Source: CAYMUL01 sp964393605 (GTDB taxonomy: Bacteria > Bacteroidota > Ignavibacteria > Ignavibacteriales > Ignavibacteriaceae). Taken from it: a stretch of DNA of 64,000 bases. The notes under the pieces are model-generated. The model ran no database searches. It was not told where the DNA came from and saw only the letters and a list, made by a program, of their open reading frames with translations. Numbering within the stretch: the stretch's first letter is position 1; each line of letters begins with the position of its first letter. The stretch lies in the NCBI GenBank assembly GCA_964393605.1, contig CAYMUL010000004.1:62001-126000 (forward strand), read 5' to 3'. Shown in pieces: positions 9,089 through 17,196 of the stretch. The position numbers were made by a program, and so were the translations under genes.

Positions 9089-10434
9089 TGAAATTTTATG
9101 GCACTTTTTAAGAACCTTTTAGTATATGCAGAAAAATAGAGTAAAATTTCTATACTCCTTAAAGCAATACGATTTATAAAATTTCCATAAATCGGATATA
9201 ATAGATTTAACTTATTCCATTTATTCGGTGCAACCGGAGAATCGTAATACGAGCTTGAACCCGGTAATGGAGTAAAGTATAATATTTGAATATGCTGAAA
9301 TTCAACTTTGAATATCATTTTAAATGATGATAACAAATCAGAAAATTTTTCTCCCGGAATACCAATTATGAAATATCCTTTCACGTTTATACCGCATCTA
9401 TTAATTCGTTCAATAGATTGAATTAGCTTTTCTGCATAAATATGCTTGTTCATTTTTGAAAGCAGCTCATCCGACCCCGATTCAACGCCAACGCCAACTT
9501 GAGTACATCCTGATTTTTTCATTAAATCTAAAATTTCGTTTGAAAGAGATTCAACTCTTGTGGCACAAGCCCAGGTGAAGCCATATTTATTTTCTATCAA
9601 CTTAGCACAAAATTCTTTTAACCATTTAGTATCAACCGTGAAGTGGTCATCATGAAAATAGAAATTTGTAAATCCATGTTTTTCGGAAAGATGATTCATT
9701 AATTCAATTACAAAATCAACCGAATGTTTTCTTAAACTTCTCCCATGAATAGCATTCGAAGCACAGAATGAGCATATATACGGACATCCTCTGCTAACGA
9801 CAAGGGCAACAGATGTGTTTCCTTTTCTGCTTTGAAAACTTGGAGAATACCTGGCTGGAAAATGTTCTATCAAATTCCAATTTAAATTGTATTTATCAAT
9901 ATTTTTTTCGGCAATTCTTTCCGGATTTCGAATAATTTTTCCCTTTCCGTTTCGCCAAAATAGTCCATTAATATTTTCAACTTCTTTACCCGCAGCAATT
10001 TCAAGAAATGGTTCTTCGCCATCACCTACGATGCAGCCATCAAGTTCTGGAATTAATTCAAGTGATAGTTCAGGTAAAGATGAGGCGTGAGAACCACCGA
10101 GTATTATTAAGGTATCTTGATGATTTTTTCTAATCTCTAAAATAATTTTTTTTGCGTTGTAGAATGAAAAAGTTGTACAAGTAATTCCAACTATATCAGG
10201 TTTGATTTCATTTATTTTTTTTATAAGATTATTAAAATTTGACTTCTCACCATCTATTATTTTGACATCAAACAAATTTTTTTCCAGATAACTCGCAACA
10301 TAAAGTAACCCGAGCGGCGGCTCTTTGCTTCCAAGAAACAAATACCAATAATAAAGTTTCCAACTATTAATCTTTGGATTAATTAATATAATCTTTGGAT
10401 TTGAATTACTTCTTTGCCACCTATCTTTTATCAT
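9085..10434 (-). CDS. B12-binding-domain radical SAM protein
   Basis: A 449-residue protein with an N-terminal cobalamin-binding-like Rossmann domain (about residues 15-145, including VGITCTTFSF and LGGSHASSLP). The radical SAM barrel follows, with the cluster motif C217-x3-C221-x2-C224 in CPYICSFC. Relatives perform methylations or C-C bond chemistry on unactivated carbons, with 5'-deoxyadenosyl radical and often methylcobalamin. Its place between a glycosyltransferase and a methyltransferase inside a polysaccharide operon suggests action on a sugar or lipid carrier, but the substrate is unknown. It overlaps or abuts both neighbours (4 bp and 1 bp). Confidence 0.85.
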   Translation of the reverse strand: MIKDRWQRSNSNPKIILINPKINSWKLYYWYLFLGSKEPPLGLLYVASYLEKNLFDVKIIDGEKSNFNNLIKKINEIKPDIVGITCTTFSFYNAKKIILEIRKNHQDTLIILGGSHASSLPELSLELIPELDGCIVGDGEEPFLEIAAGKEVENINGLFWRNGKGKIIRNPERIAEKNIDKYNLNWNLIEHFPARYSPSFQSRKGNTSVALVVSRGCPYICSFCASNAIHGRSLRKHSVDFVIELMNHLSEKHGFTNFYFHDDHFTVDTKWLKEFCAKLIENKYGFTWACATRVESLSNEILDLMKKSGCTQVGVGVESGSDELLSKMNKHIYAEKLIQSIERINRCGINVKGYFIIGIPGEKFSDLLSSFKMIFKVEFQHIQILYFTPLPGSSSYYDSPVAPNKWNKLNLLYPIYGNFINRIALRSIEILLYFSAYTKRFLKSAIKFQ

Positions 10435-11309
10435 TACAATTTCTTTGCAATTAGAAGAGTTTTATTTTTAATATTAAACAATGAAATCAAAGAGAATAAA
10501 ATTTCTGATAGTGTTTTATTAAAAAGAGATTTTGAACTAACTTTTTCAATTCCTGTAGCAAAACCATCGAGATATACATTTGATTTAAGTGAAAATAGAC
10601 GAACCGGCGCTATCTTAACTATTTCAAAATCATATCTGTTAAATAAGATTGTTAAGCCGTTCATTGAAAATCGATTTAAGTGATACCTATTCAAACAAAT
10701 ATTCATAATTTTTTGACTCCGCCGAAAAGTAATTCGGCGTTCCAGATGTGCGGCAATATCTAAAATTGAATCAGCATTAGGAGTAATAACAAAAACGTAT
10801 CCATTTTTTTTAAGTGCAGAGTTAATCCATCTCATTGCACTGTCAACAAAATCTATATGTTCAATTACATCCCAAAGAGTAATTACATCAAATTGCGAAT
10901 ATATACTTTCGATTGGTTCACCAAGTTTTCCGAAGATAGCATTTATATTATTTTCATTTAAGTAGCTGATTGCATTTTTATCGCAGTCCAATCCATAAGG
11001 GACCCATCCTTCATTTCGCATCATTTTTAAGAAAGAACCATAACCGCATCCAATGTCAAGCAACATGGGCGAATCATTTTTTTTCTCTGGTAAATTACTT
11101 TTAAATATTTCAAAAAGCTTATCAACTTTTGTTTCATCAAGTGCAGATTTATATGCTTCGCCATAGCTTGTGTCTTTATTTTCACTCAATTCAGAATTAT
11201 CATAATTGAATAAAGATTTGCATTCATAGCATTGATAAATGTAGGCATCGGGACTTTTACCAAGGTCTTTCAGCCGCTGAGCACCGCAAGCTTTGCAGAA
11301 TTTATCCAT
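10434..11309 (-). CDS. Class I SAM-dependent methyltransferase with N-terminal zinc ribbon
   Basis: A 291-residue protein. Residues 1-35 hold a CxxC...CxxC zinc-ribbon-like element (Cys5, Cys8, Cys27, Cys30). The SAM-binding domain has motif I LLDIGCGYGSFL and the DVITLWDVIEHI acidic strand typical of methyltransferase types 11 and 23. The C-terminal hydrophobic region may contact membrane lipid. Similar zinc-ribbon methyltransferases are frequent in O-antigen and sugar-modification loci. Translation is linked to both neighbours: the stop shares its last base with the radical SAM gene start, and 8 bp overlap the deacetylase gene. Confidence 0.83.
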   Translation of the reverse strand: MDKFCKACGAQRLKDLGKSPDAYIYQCYECKSLFNYDNSELSENKDTSYGEAYKSALDETKVDKLFEIFKSNLPEKKNDSPMLLDIGCGYGSFLKMMRNEGWVPYGLDCDKNAISYLNENNINAIFGKLGEPIESIYSQFDVITLWDVIEHIDFVDSAMRWINSALKKNGYVFVITPNADSILDIAAHLERRITFRRSQKIMNICLNRYHLNRFSMNGLTILFNRYDFEIVKIAPVRLFSLKSNVYLDGFATGIEKVSSKSLFNKTLSEILFSLISLFNIKNKTLLIAKKL

Positions 11310-12141
11310 TTATATTCATATAATTATTATGATAATATTCAAGTGAAACAAATTCGTTGTTTTGTAATAATATTTCTAATTTAGATAGAGTTTTATCCAA
11401 CGCATAGTAATGTCTAAAGTTTAAAAACCATGAATAAGATTTAATCACAGGCTGCATCGGGTCGCATTCCCACGGGTGAAGGTAAAAAATAAATAATTCA
11501 TCTTTACTTTCGATTTTCTTAGTCATCTTTAATGTTATATTTATCGGTAGAAATCGAAAATAAACACCACCGGAAAACGGAATATTAAAATTTGCTAATG
11601 AAAACGTGCTGATAGGATATTCCCATAATCCTTTTATAATTTCGTGCGGATTACGAATAGCATCAGGGATACCATATCTATGGTTATGAACCGGAAAAAT
11701 GCTTGAATCTATTTTTATTCCTGCATTTTTTAATATGTCTAATGCCCAAAGACTCTTTTTTGTGATTGAAAAATATGGTGCTCTGAAAGAAATTACTTCT
11801 TTTCCCGTAATTGAATTGAGCATATCAATAGACGTCTTAATTTCGTTTTCAAATTCTTTCGGAGACTGATTATAAATCATTTTATGATAAATCGAATGAG
11901 AACCAATATCATGTCCATTAACTGCAATTTCTTTTATTAAATCGGGATGATTTTTGGCAATGTCGCCAAGGACAAAGAAAGTTGCATAAGCATTATATTT
12001 TTTAAATAACTTTAATAATTCTAAAGCGGGTTTTTCAATTCTTCTTTCAAAAGAATCCCAGCGATTACTATTTGGTTCTAATGGGTGAAACCAATCTTCT
12101 AAATCAATTGTTAAGATTTTTTTCTTTTTTATCATAAACAT
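11302..12141 (-). CDS. Polysaccharide deacetylase (NodB domain, DUF3473-type)
   Basis: A 279-residue carbohydrate esterase family 4 protein. The catalytic base and metal motif lies in TIDLEDWFH (Asp13, Asp16), and the metal-binding HDIGSHSIYH supplies two histidines. FRAPYFS gives the conserved arginine-proline, and the C-terminal LHPWECD histidine strand completes the site. The WFHP and HPWE features are those of the subfamily found with exopolysaccharide and exosortase-type loci (DUF3473). It probably removes N-acetyl groups from the polymer or its precursor. There is no signal peptide, so a cytoplasmic lipid-linked substrate is possible. The ATG at 12135 is an alternative start two residues downstream. 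Confidence 0.85.
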   Translation of the reverse strand: MFMIKKKKILTIDLEDWFHPLEPNSNRWDSFERRIEKPALELLKLFKKYNAYATFFVLGDIAKNHPDLIKEIAVNGHDIGSHSIYHKMIYNQSPKEFENEIKTSIDMLNSITGKEVISFRAPYFSITKKSLWALDILKNAGIKIDSSIFPVHNHRYGIPDAIRNPHEIIKGLWEYPISTFSLANFNIPFSGGVYFRFLPINITLKMTKKIESKDELFIFYLHPWECDPMQPVIKSYSWFLNFRHYYALDKTLSKLEILLQNNEFVSLEYYHNNYMNING

Positions 12142-12142
12142 T

Positions 12143-13441
12143 TTAGGAAGTTAATCTCTCTGCAATTCTTTTCCCTTGAAGAAGAGCAGATTCCATATTT
12201 GAATATTCCCAATTACCGTATCTGCCGATTGAAAAAATATTTAACTTATTCAATAAGAGCATAATTTCATTTCTCGCATTAGAAATATTAATGTCGTAAG
12301 TAACATAACCATATTTTAATTGCTTCCACAAAATCTTAAAATTATTAGAAGGTTTAGAAATTAATCCCATGTTAACAAGATGGTTAATGATATTAATTTC
12401 CATTTCCGATTTATTCGGCACCTCGCCTCCGAATTCCAATGTAAGTGCAGACCAGCCATCCGGACAATTTGCTTTACAAATATTATGTGGAAAAGTTATT
12501 CGATAAAATGGAATAGAAGGGGCGGGCACATAAAGCCAATGAAGTCCTGAACAAATATTAGGTTCAGGAATAAGCAAATGGGCAAGTGTTAATGAATTTG
12601 AACGAAGTTTATTTAACCCGTTGAAATTTTGTTTGCTTTCCGTTGTCAGAGAGTTTAACAATTCTATCAATGGAATTGTGCTGACCAAATAATCATATTT
12701 GATTTCCATTCCTGTAGAAAATCGCGCAACTTTTTCAATAGTGTCTAGATCAGTAAGGCGGCAATTGTACAAAACATTGTCAATCTTTTTTTCAATTTGT
12801 TGTGAAACAGTATGTATTCCCCCTTGAGCAGGATAATAAAAAATGAAATTTCGTCCGTAACTTTTTTTTGAGGAATAAAATCCTTGAATAATATTTTTAA
12901 GTTCTGGTTTCGGGACATAGTCTCCCATCCAATCAATAGTCAACTCTTTGCTGTCAATTCCCCACAATTTCTCATTATAAGGTTTAAAAAAAAGATTCGT
13001 TAATATTTCACCGTAATTATTAATCGACCAATCATATAAATACGTTGTTGTATTTCTGCTAAAAATATTTGCAGAATTTTTCAAAACAGATAACAAAGCA
13101 TTCAATCTTTTTGCAAATGGCAAAGCATGTAAATTGAATTGAAGCGGGAAAGGAATCAATTTCCCGTCCAGCCAAATTCTGCAATCTCTTTTTATTTCAT
13201 CTAACCGAATATTCAGTTCATTTGAAATAAAATCTTTAGTCCAATTATTTTTGAAATAAAGAATATGCACTGCATTATCCAGCTTAAAGCCATTATAAAA
13301 CATTGAATCGGCAGTACCCCCCGAATTATTATTTGCTTCAACCAGTAGATAGTCTTTCTTGAAATGAAAAGCAGAAGATAAACCCGCAAGTCCCGCACCA
13401 ATAATCAAATATTTAACAACTTTGGTATTCGCTGAGCTCAT
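12143..13441 (-). CDS. FAD-dependent oxidoreductase, amine-oxidase / UDP-galactopyranose-mutase-like
   Basis: A 432-residue flavoprotein. The N-terminal dinucleotide fold LIIGAGLAGLSSAFHF is followed by an acidic strand LLVEANNNSGG and a late FAD-contacting GRYGNWEYSNMESAL segment. The overall pattern is that of protoporphyrinogen-oxidase-like and UDP-galactopyranose-mutase-like enzymes found in O-antigen clusters, which use reduced flavin to rearrange or oxidise nucleotide sugars. The exact reaction cannot be read from the sequence. It overlaps the neighbouring glycan transferase gene by 4 bp (ATGA) and lies 1 bp from the deacetylase gene. Confidence 0.8.
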   Translation of the reverse strand: MSSANTKVVKYLIIGAGLAGLSSAFHFKKDYLLVEANNNSGGTADSMFYNGFKLDNAVHILYFKNNWTKDFISNELNIRLDEIKRDCRIWLDGKLIPFPLQFNLHALPFAKRLNALLSVLKNSANIFSRNTTTYLYDWSINNYGEILTNLFFKPYNEKLWGIDSKELTIDWMGDYVPKPELKNIIQGFYSSKKSYGRNFIFYYPAQGGIHTVSQQIEKKIDNVLYNCRLTDLDTIEKVARFSTGMEIKYDYLVSTIPLIELLNSLTTESKQNFNGLNKLRSNSLTLAHLLIPEPNICSGLHWLYVPAPSIPFYRITFPHNICKANCPDGWSALTLEFGGEVPNKSEMEINIINHLVNMGLISKPSNNFKILWKQLKYGYVTYDINISNARNEIMLLLNKLNIFSIGRYGNWEYSNMESALLQGKRIAERLTS

Positions 13442-14430
13442 TTTTTTATCTCATATACCTTTAATTTGATTAAATACTTAAAAGCAATAAAAGAAGAAAT
13501 TATTAAAACAATTGCAAACAATGATATTTTATACCAATCTACTCCAATAATTGCAATTAGAATAATTAAGATTGATACTGCAGCAGAAATCATTAAAACA
13601 ATTTTAATAATTTTATTCACTTCAAAGCCATTATTTAATAATCTTAAAGCAAAATGGTCAGGACTTCCTTCATAAAAAGGAATTCCTTTTTTAGTTCTCA
13701 CATAAATTAGAAATAACATTTCAAAAAAGGGGATCATGCCGGTTGGAAGCAATAACACTCCAGTAATTAAGTCTGCTATCATTATTTCAATGATAATTAC
13801 CCCCCATAACATACCCAATAACATGCTGCCAGCATCACCTAAAAATATTTTCGCTGGATGAAAATTCCAGAAACAAAAGCCAAAGGTTGAAGCTGCGATA
13901 ATAAAGCATATTTCAGCGATTGAACTAAAATTCTTTCCTTGAAGAATAAGTACAATCCCAATTGTTAAAAAAACAATAACGGAAATAATTCCGGTTAAGC
14001 CATCCATTATATCAATTAGATTCCATGAGTTTTGTACAGAGATTAAAAATAAGAGTATAATCGGATAATAAACAAGAGGCGGGTCGAATACTAAAAGAAA
14101 AATTAAAGCACTTGCTGTTTGCAGCGTGAACTTGATGACGGGAGAAAAATTTTTAATGTCGTCAAAAGTTCCGATTATAAAAATTGGGATTGCCGCAGCA
14201 AAAAAATGAATCGGAAGAGAATCGTTTACATTAATATAGATTGCATAAATTATTATAACTAACCCCGAAACAATTCCTCCTCCATAAGCGACTTCTCGAA
14301 CATGATTCTGAACAATAGGATTTATTTTACTTTTGAATCCTATTTTTATAAAAAAGGGGATTGCTATCTTGATAAGTATTAAAGACAAAAGAAATGAGCT
14401 GGCAATGAAGAATAATTCAATTTTAAGCAT
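13438..14430 (-). CDS. MraY/WecA-family phospho-sugar transferase (glycosyltransferase 4 family membrane protein)
   Basis: A polytopic inner-membrane protein that probably moves a sugar-1-phosphate from a UDP-sugar to undecaprenyl phosphate, starting a surface glycan. Family motifs are the GTFDDIKNFSP aspartate pair, the NSWNLIDIMDGLTG loop and the GDAGSMLLG loop. About ten hydrophobic helices are visible. I placed the start at the ATG at 14430; a TTG at 14445 in frame would add MKNEI. This is the likely priming enzyme for the whole island and is the second gene of the operon. Confidence 0.87.
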   Translation of the reverse strand: MLKIELFFIASSFLLSLILIKIAIPFFIKIGFKSKINPIVQNHVREVAYGGGIVSGLVIIIYAIYINVNDSLPIHFFAAAIPIFIIGTFDDIKNFSPVIKFTLQTASALIFLLVFDPPLVYYPIILLFLISVQNSWNLIDIMDGLTGIISVIVFLTIGIVLILQGKNFSSIAEICFIIAASTFGFCFWNFHPAKIFLGDAGSMLLGMLWGVIIIEIMIADLITGVLLLPTGMIPFFEMLFLIYVRTKKGIPFYEGSPDHFALRLLNNGFEVNKIIKIVLMISAAVSILIILIAIIGVDWYKISLFAIVLIISSFIAFKYLIKLKVYEIKK

Positions 14431-14469
14431 TATTTCGTTTTTCAAAATATCTTAGCATAAATATTTAAG

Positions 14470-15450
14470 CTACTTAAAATTATTTTCTGAAAACTTGAAA
14501 ATATTCAACAATGTTTTTTCGAGTGATTTTTTGCTCCATGTACCAACATACGATTCAAGTTTTTTAATAGAAGGTACCCTCTGAATAATATCAATATACC
14601 CTGTCCCATAAGCATCATCATAAGAAACAAATTGAAAGTTTAAATCTTTTTTAGATATTTTTTTAATTAATTCAGCCAATTCAATTATGCTAGTCTGTTT
14701 ATTAGAAGCAGCAAGATTGAAAATATTATTATAGCTTTTTTTGTTTTGCAATAATTTCCACAGTAGTTCCATTGCAAGATCAACATCAGAAAATGTTCTG
14801 GTCTGTTTGCCCGTTCCAAATATTGTTAAGGGTTTCCCATTTAAAGCCGATTTAATAAATGTCGGTACAACCATTCCATACAGCGAAGTTTGCCGGGTAC
14901 CGATTAGATTAAACGGGCGAACAATGATATACTTGAGACCATGATATTTCCCATAATATTCACAAATTGATTCACCGAGTATTTTAGTTTCAGCATAAAT
15001 CGAAGCAGAATTGTTGCCGGCAATATGAACATTAATTTCTTCATTAAAAATTCTATTCAAATTATTATGCTTATTGCCGTAAGCTGAAGAAGACGAAAAG
15101 AAAACTATCGGGATATTAAATTTTGCACATAAACTTGCACCCACTTTAACAGATTCGATATTAGTTCTTAGTGTTTCTAATGGATTTGAAATAACTTTTT
15201 TAAGTCCTACTACTGCTGCAAGATGTATCAGAATAGAAGATTGTTTAATCAATTTTGACATGAGGGTAGAATTGCAGCAGTCTCCTACAACTAATTTATA
15301 GTTTGACAGACTTTTTAAGTTCTCTTTTTTTCCGGTTGAAAGGTTGTCAACTATTATAACAGGAATCCCTTGTTTGTTTAAATATTCAGCTAAATGACTC
15401 CCAACAAAACCGGCACCTCCCGATACTAATACAGGTTTCGCTTCACTCAT
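14470..15450 (-). CDS. NAD-dependent nucleotide-sugar epimerase/dehydratase (extended SDR)
   Basis: A 326-residue extended short-chain dehydrogenase. The NAD-binding GGAGFVG (residues 11-17), the FSSSSAYGN substrate strand, the catalytic YAETK (Tyr152, Lys156) and the FNLIGTRQ region are all present. Relatives interconvert UDP-glucose/galactose or their N-acetyl forms, and the substrate is not fixed by sequence. It is the first gene of the island operon, with an AGGA ribosome-binding site. The IS inverted repeat ends only 47 bp before its ATG, so the operon promoter must be in that short gap or inside the IS. Confidence 0.87.
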   Translation of the reverse strand: MSEAKPVLVSGGAGFVGSHLAEYLNKQGIPVIIVDNLSTGKKENLKSLSNYKLVVGDCCNSTLMSKLIKQSSILIHLAAVVGLKKVISNPLETLRTNIESVKVGASLCAKFNIPIVFFSSSSAYGNKHNNLNRIFNEEINVHIAGNNSASIYAETKILGESICEYYGKYHGLKYIIVRPFNLIGTRQTSLYGMVVPTFIKSALNGKPLTIFGTGKQTRTFSDVDLAMELLWKLLQNKKSYNNIFNLAASNKQTSIIELAELIKKISKKDLNFQFVSYDDAYGTGYIDIIQRVPSIKKLESYVGTWSKKSLEKTLLNIFKFSENNFK

Positions 15451-15496
15451 ATTTTTCCTGATAATGAAAAATTATTTTGTTTGTTTTAATATAAAA

Positions 15497-15513
15497 CCTA
15501 AAATTCTAAAACG
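15497..15513 (+). repeat. IS left terminal inverted repeat
   Basis: CCTAAAATTCTAAAACG matches the reverse complement of the right end in 16 of 17 positions. It ends 47 bp upstream of the divergent epimerase start codon. Confidence 0.85.
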
Positions 15514-15516
15514 AAA

Positions 15517-15595
15517 ATCAGGAAAAGTGGCGTAAGCTGTTTATTTTTGCAGTTTCAAAATCAAAATTAACAGAAACAAACACCACTTTTCTGAT
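15517..15595 (+). promoter_or_regulatory. Inverted repeat covering the transposase start codon
   Basis: ATCAGGAAAAGTGG at 15517-15530 pairs with CCACTTTTCTGAT at 15583-15595, with one bulged base. The right arm takes in the first two bases of the transposase ATG (15594-15596). A transcript entering from outside the IS could fold and hide the start codon, as hairpins do in some other insertion sequences. A transcript starting inside the 52-base loop would lack the left arm. Its function is inference. Confidence 0.5.
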
Positions 15596-16919
15596 GAGCA
15601 AAAATAAACAAAAAATCGGTTTCAAAACACAACAAATAAAACTTTCCTTCACGGCAACAATGCTAACAATGTATGCGGGGCTATCACCAATAATGAATTT
15701 CATTAACAAACTTCATATCGGAGAACAACTCAACGAACTATTCCCAACTGAAAAAACTAATGCAACAAAATTTAGTAACGCACAAATAATTCTTTCTTTA
15801 GTCTTAGCTTCACGAGCGGGAGTAAAACGGGCAATACGAATATCAAACTTCACTGCAGACTCATTGGTAAAAACAATATTAAGTTTGATGACGAGCTTGA
15901 ACAAAGATGTAATCGGAAAACGATTGAAAAATTTGGGTCAAAACGGAGCAGTTCTCTTTTCCGAAGGATCGTTCCGACAAGAATATACGTTCAAAAAAAT
16001 AAGCGAGTGGATAACAAAAAGTCAGTTAACAGAAATAACCATAGACCGTGATTCAACGGTTCAAACTGTGTTTGGAAAACAACAAGGATCAGCCAAAGGA
16101 TACAATCCGGATAAAAAAGGAGCTAACAGCTATCATTCATTAATTGCATTTCTAAGCGAGCTAAAAATAGTTGTGAATAATAGATTCAGAACCGGTTCGG
16201 CATACACGTCAAACGGAATATTATCCTTCATAAAACAAACGGCAGTGATTTTGCCACAACAAGTAGGCAAGGTATTTTTTAGAGCAGATAGCGGTTTCTT
16301 CAGCGGAGAGTTATTTGATCTACTTGAAGAACTAAACTGGAAATATTTGATAAAAGTAAAGCTAAAAAATTTGAATACGCTTCTGTTGGAACAACAATGG
16401 AAAGAAGTATCAACCGGAGTATCTGTTTGTGAATTTGAATATCAAGCTAAGCTATGGAAGAAGAAGAGAAAACTTAAAGCAATAAAAACACTAATCGGTT
16501 ATACACAAGCAGAATACTTTGGAGAGATTCAGCAAGTTGGAGTGTATCAATACGCTTGTTATTGTTCGGATTTAGAGTTGACTGTAAAAGAATTACACGA
16601 AAAATACAACGAGCGTTCTACAAGCGAGAACTGGATAGAGCAAGTAAAAAACCAACTCTTAGCCGGAAAAACCGTAACGAATAATTTCCACGCTAATGAT
16701 TTATTGTGGCAGATAGGAATATTTGCTTATAACCTATCTGTAATGCTCAGGTACAAGATTAAGAAATATTGGCAAGAAGAACATAATACCTTCAGAGAAT
16801 GGTTTATTGAATTGCCGGCAAAAATCCTTACCGGCAGTAGGCAACTTAAAATGAAGTTATACGAAAACTATTACTATCGAGAAGATTGGGAGTATCTTGA
16901 TAGCGAATTGATTACTTAA
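15594..16919 (+). CDS. IS1380-family DDE transposase
   Basis: The 441-residue enzyme cuts and joins the IS ends. It has the RNase H-like catalytic triad with family context: Asp151/Asp153 in TIDRDST, Asp232 in FFRADSGFFS and Glu349 in ENWIEQ, plus the KGYNPDKKG and SYHSLIAFL segments characteristic of IS1380. The reading frame is uninterrupted and of normal length, so the element may still be active. It points away from the polysaccharide operon. There is no A/G-rich ribosome-binding site before the ATG, which lies inside an inverted repeat. Confidence 0.92.
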   Translation: MSKNKQKIGFKTQQIKLSFTATMLTMYAGLSPIMNFINKLHIGEQLNELFPTEKTNATKFSNAQIILSLVLASRAGVKRAIRISNFTADSLVKTILSLMTSLNKDVIGKRLKNLGQNGAVLFSEGSFRQEYTFKKISEWITKSQLTEITIDRDSTVQTVFGKQQGSAKGYNPDKKGANSYHSLIAFLSELKIVVNNRFRTGSAYTSNGILSFIKQTAVILPQQVGKVFFRADSGFFSGELFDLLEELNWKYLIKVKLKNLNTLLLEQQWKEVSTGVSVCEFEYQAKLWKKKRKLKAIKTLIGYTQAEYFGEIQQVGVYQYACYCSDLELTVKELHEKYNERSTSENWIEQVKNQLLAGKTVTNNFHANDLLWQIGIFAYNLSVMLRYKIKKYWQEEHNTFREWFIELPAKILTGSRQLKMKLYENYYYREDWEYLDSELIT

Positions 16920-17132
16920 AAAAAAGCAAAGTCAGACAAAAATAAAATTTACAAAATCATTTGAGGGAGAGCTATGTCCAAATCATGTGGATGGATTCAT
17001 AGAATCGCGGAATGACTTGCTAAAAAATAAAATAAAGAAATGATTAAGCTCCACACGGGTTAATCTTAAATTCAACTTATGAATACGGACCATGAAATTA
17101 GTTATGACTAAAGAACTTTTCGATTAATTGCC

Positions 17133-17149
17133 CGTTTTAGAAATTTAGG
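17133..17149 (-). repeat. IS right terminal inverted repeat
   Basis: The reverse complement reads CCTAAATTTCTAAAACG and matches the left end with one difference. The next base, 17150, is the first base of the 47-bp direct repeat. Between the transposase stop and this repeat (16920-17132) I see no gene. Confidence 0.85.
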
Positions 17150-17196
17150 CATAACATAAAAATTTTTCGTACTATCGAAGCAAAATCATTTTCTTT
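17150..17196. repeat. 47-bp direct repeat, right copy (native 3' end of the sugar dehydrogenase gene)
   Basis: Same sequence and orientation as 7656-7702. Here it runs from the end of the IS through 22 bp of 3' flank into the last codons (KKMILLR) and stop of the type IX-secreted sugar dehydrogenase gene, so this is the source copy. Confidence 0.9.

Larger units (their letters stand above)
15497..17149 (+). mobile_element. Complete IS1380-family insertion sequence (1653 bp)
   Basis: Bounded by imperfect 17-bp terminal inverted repeats at 15497-15513 and 17133-17149 (CCTAAAATTCTAAAACG against CCTAAATTTCTAAAACG). It contains one full-length transposase gene. The 1.65-kb length fits IS1380 relatives. 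The bases just outside the ends (ATAAAA on the left, CATAAC on the right) do not form the 4-5 bp target duplication expected of this family, so the present flanks did not come from a single simple insertion. Confidence 0.88.

Noticed and set aside
15497..17149. IS transposase as the integrase that moved the whole island
   Set aside because: The terminal repeats enclose only the 1.65-kb IS, and no second IS copy lies at the left edge, so it is not an obvious composite transposon.
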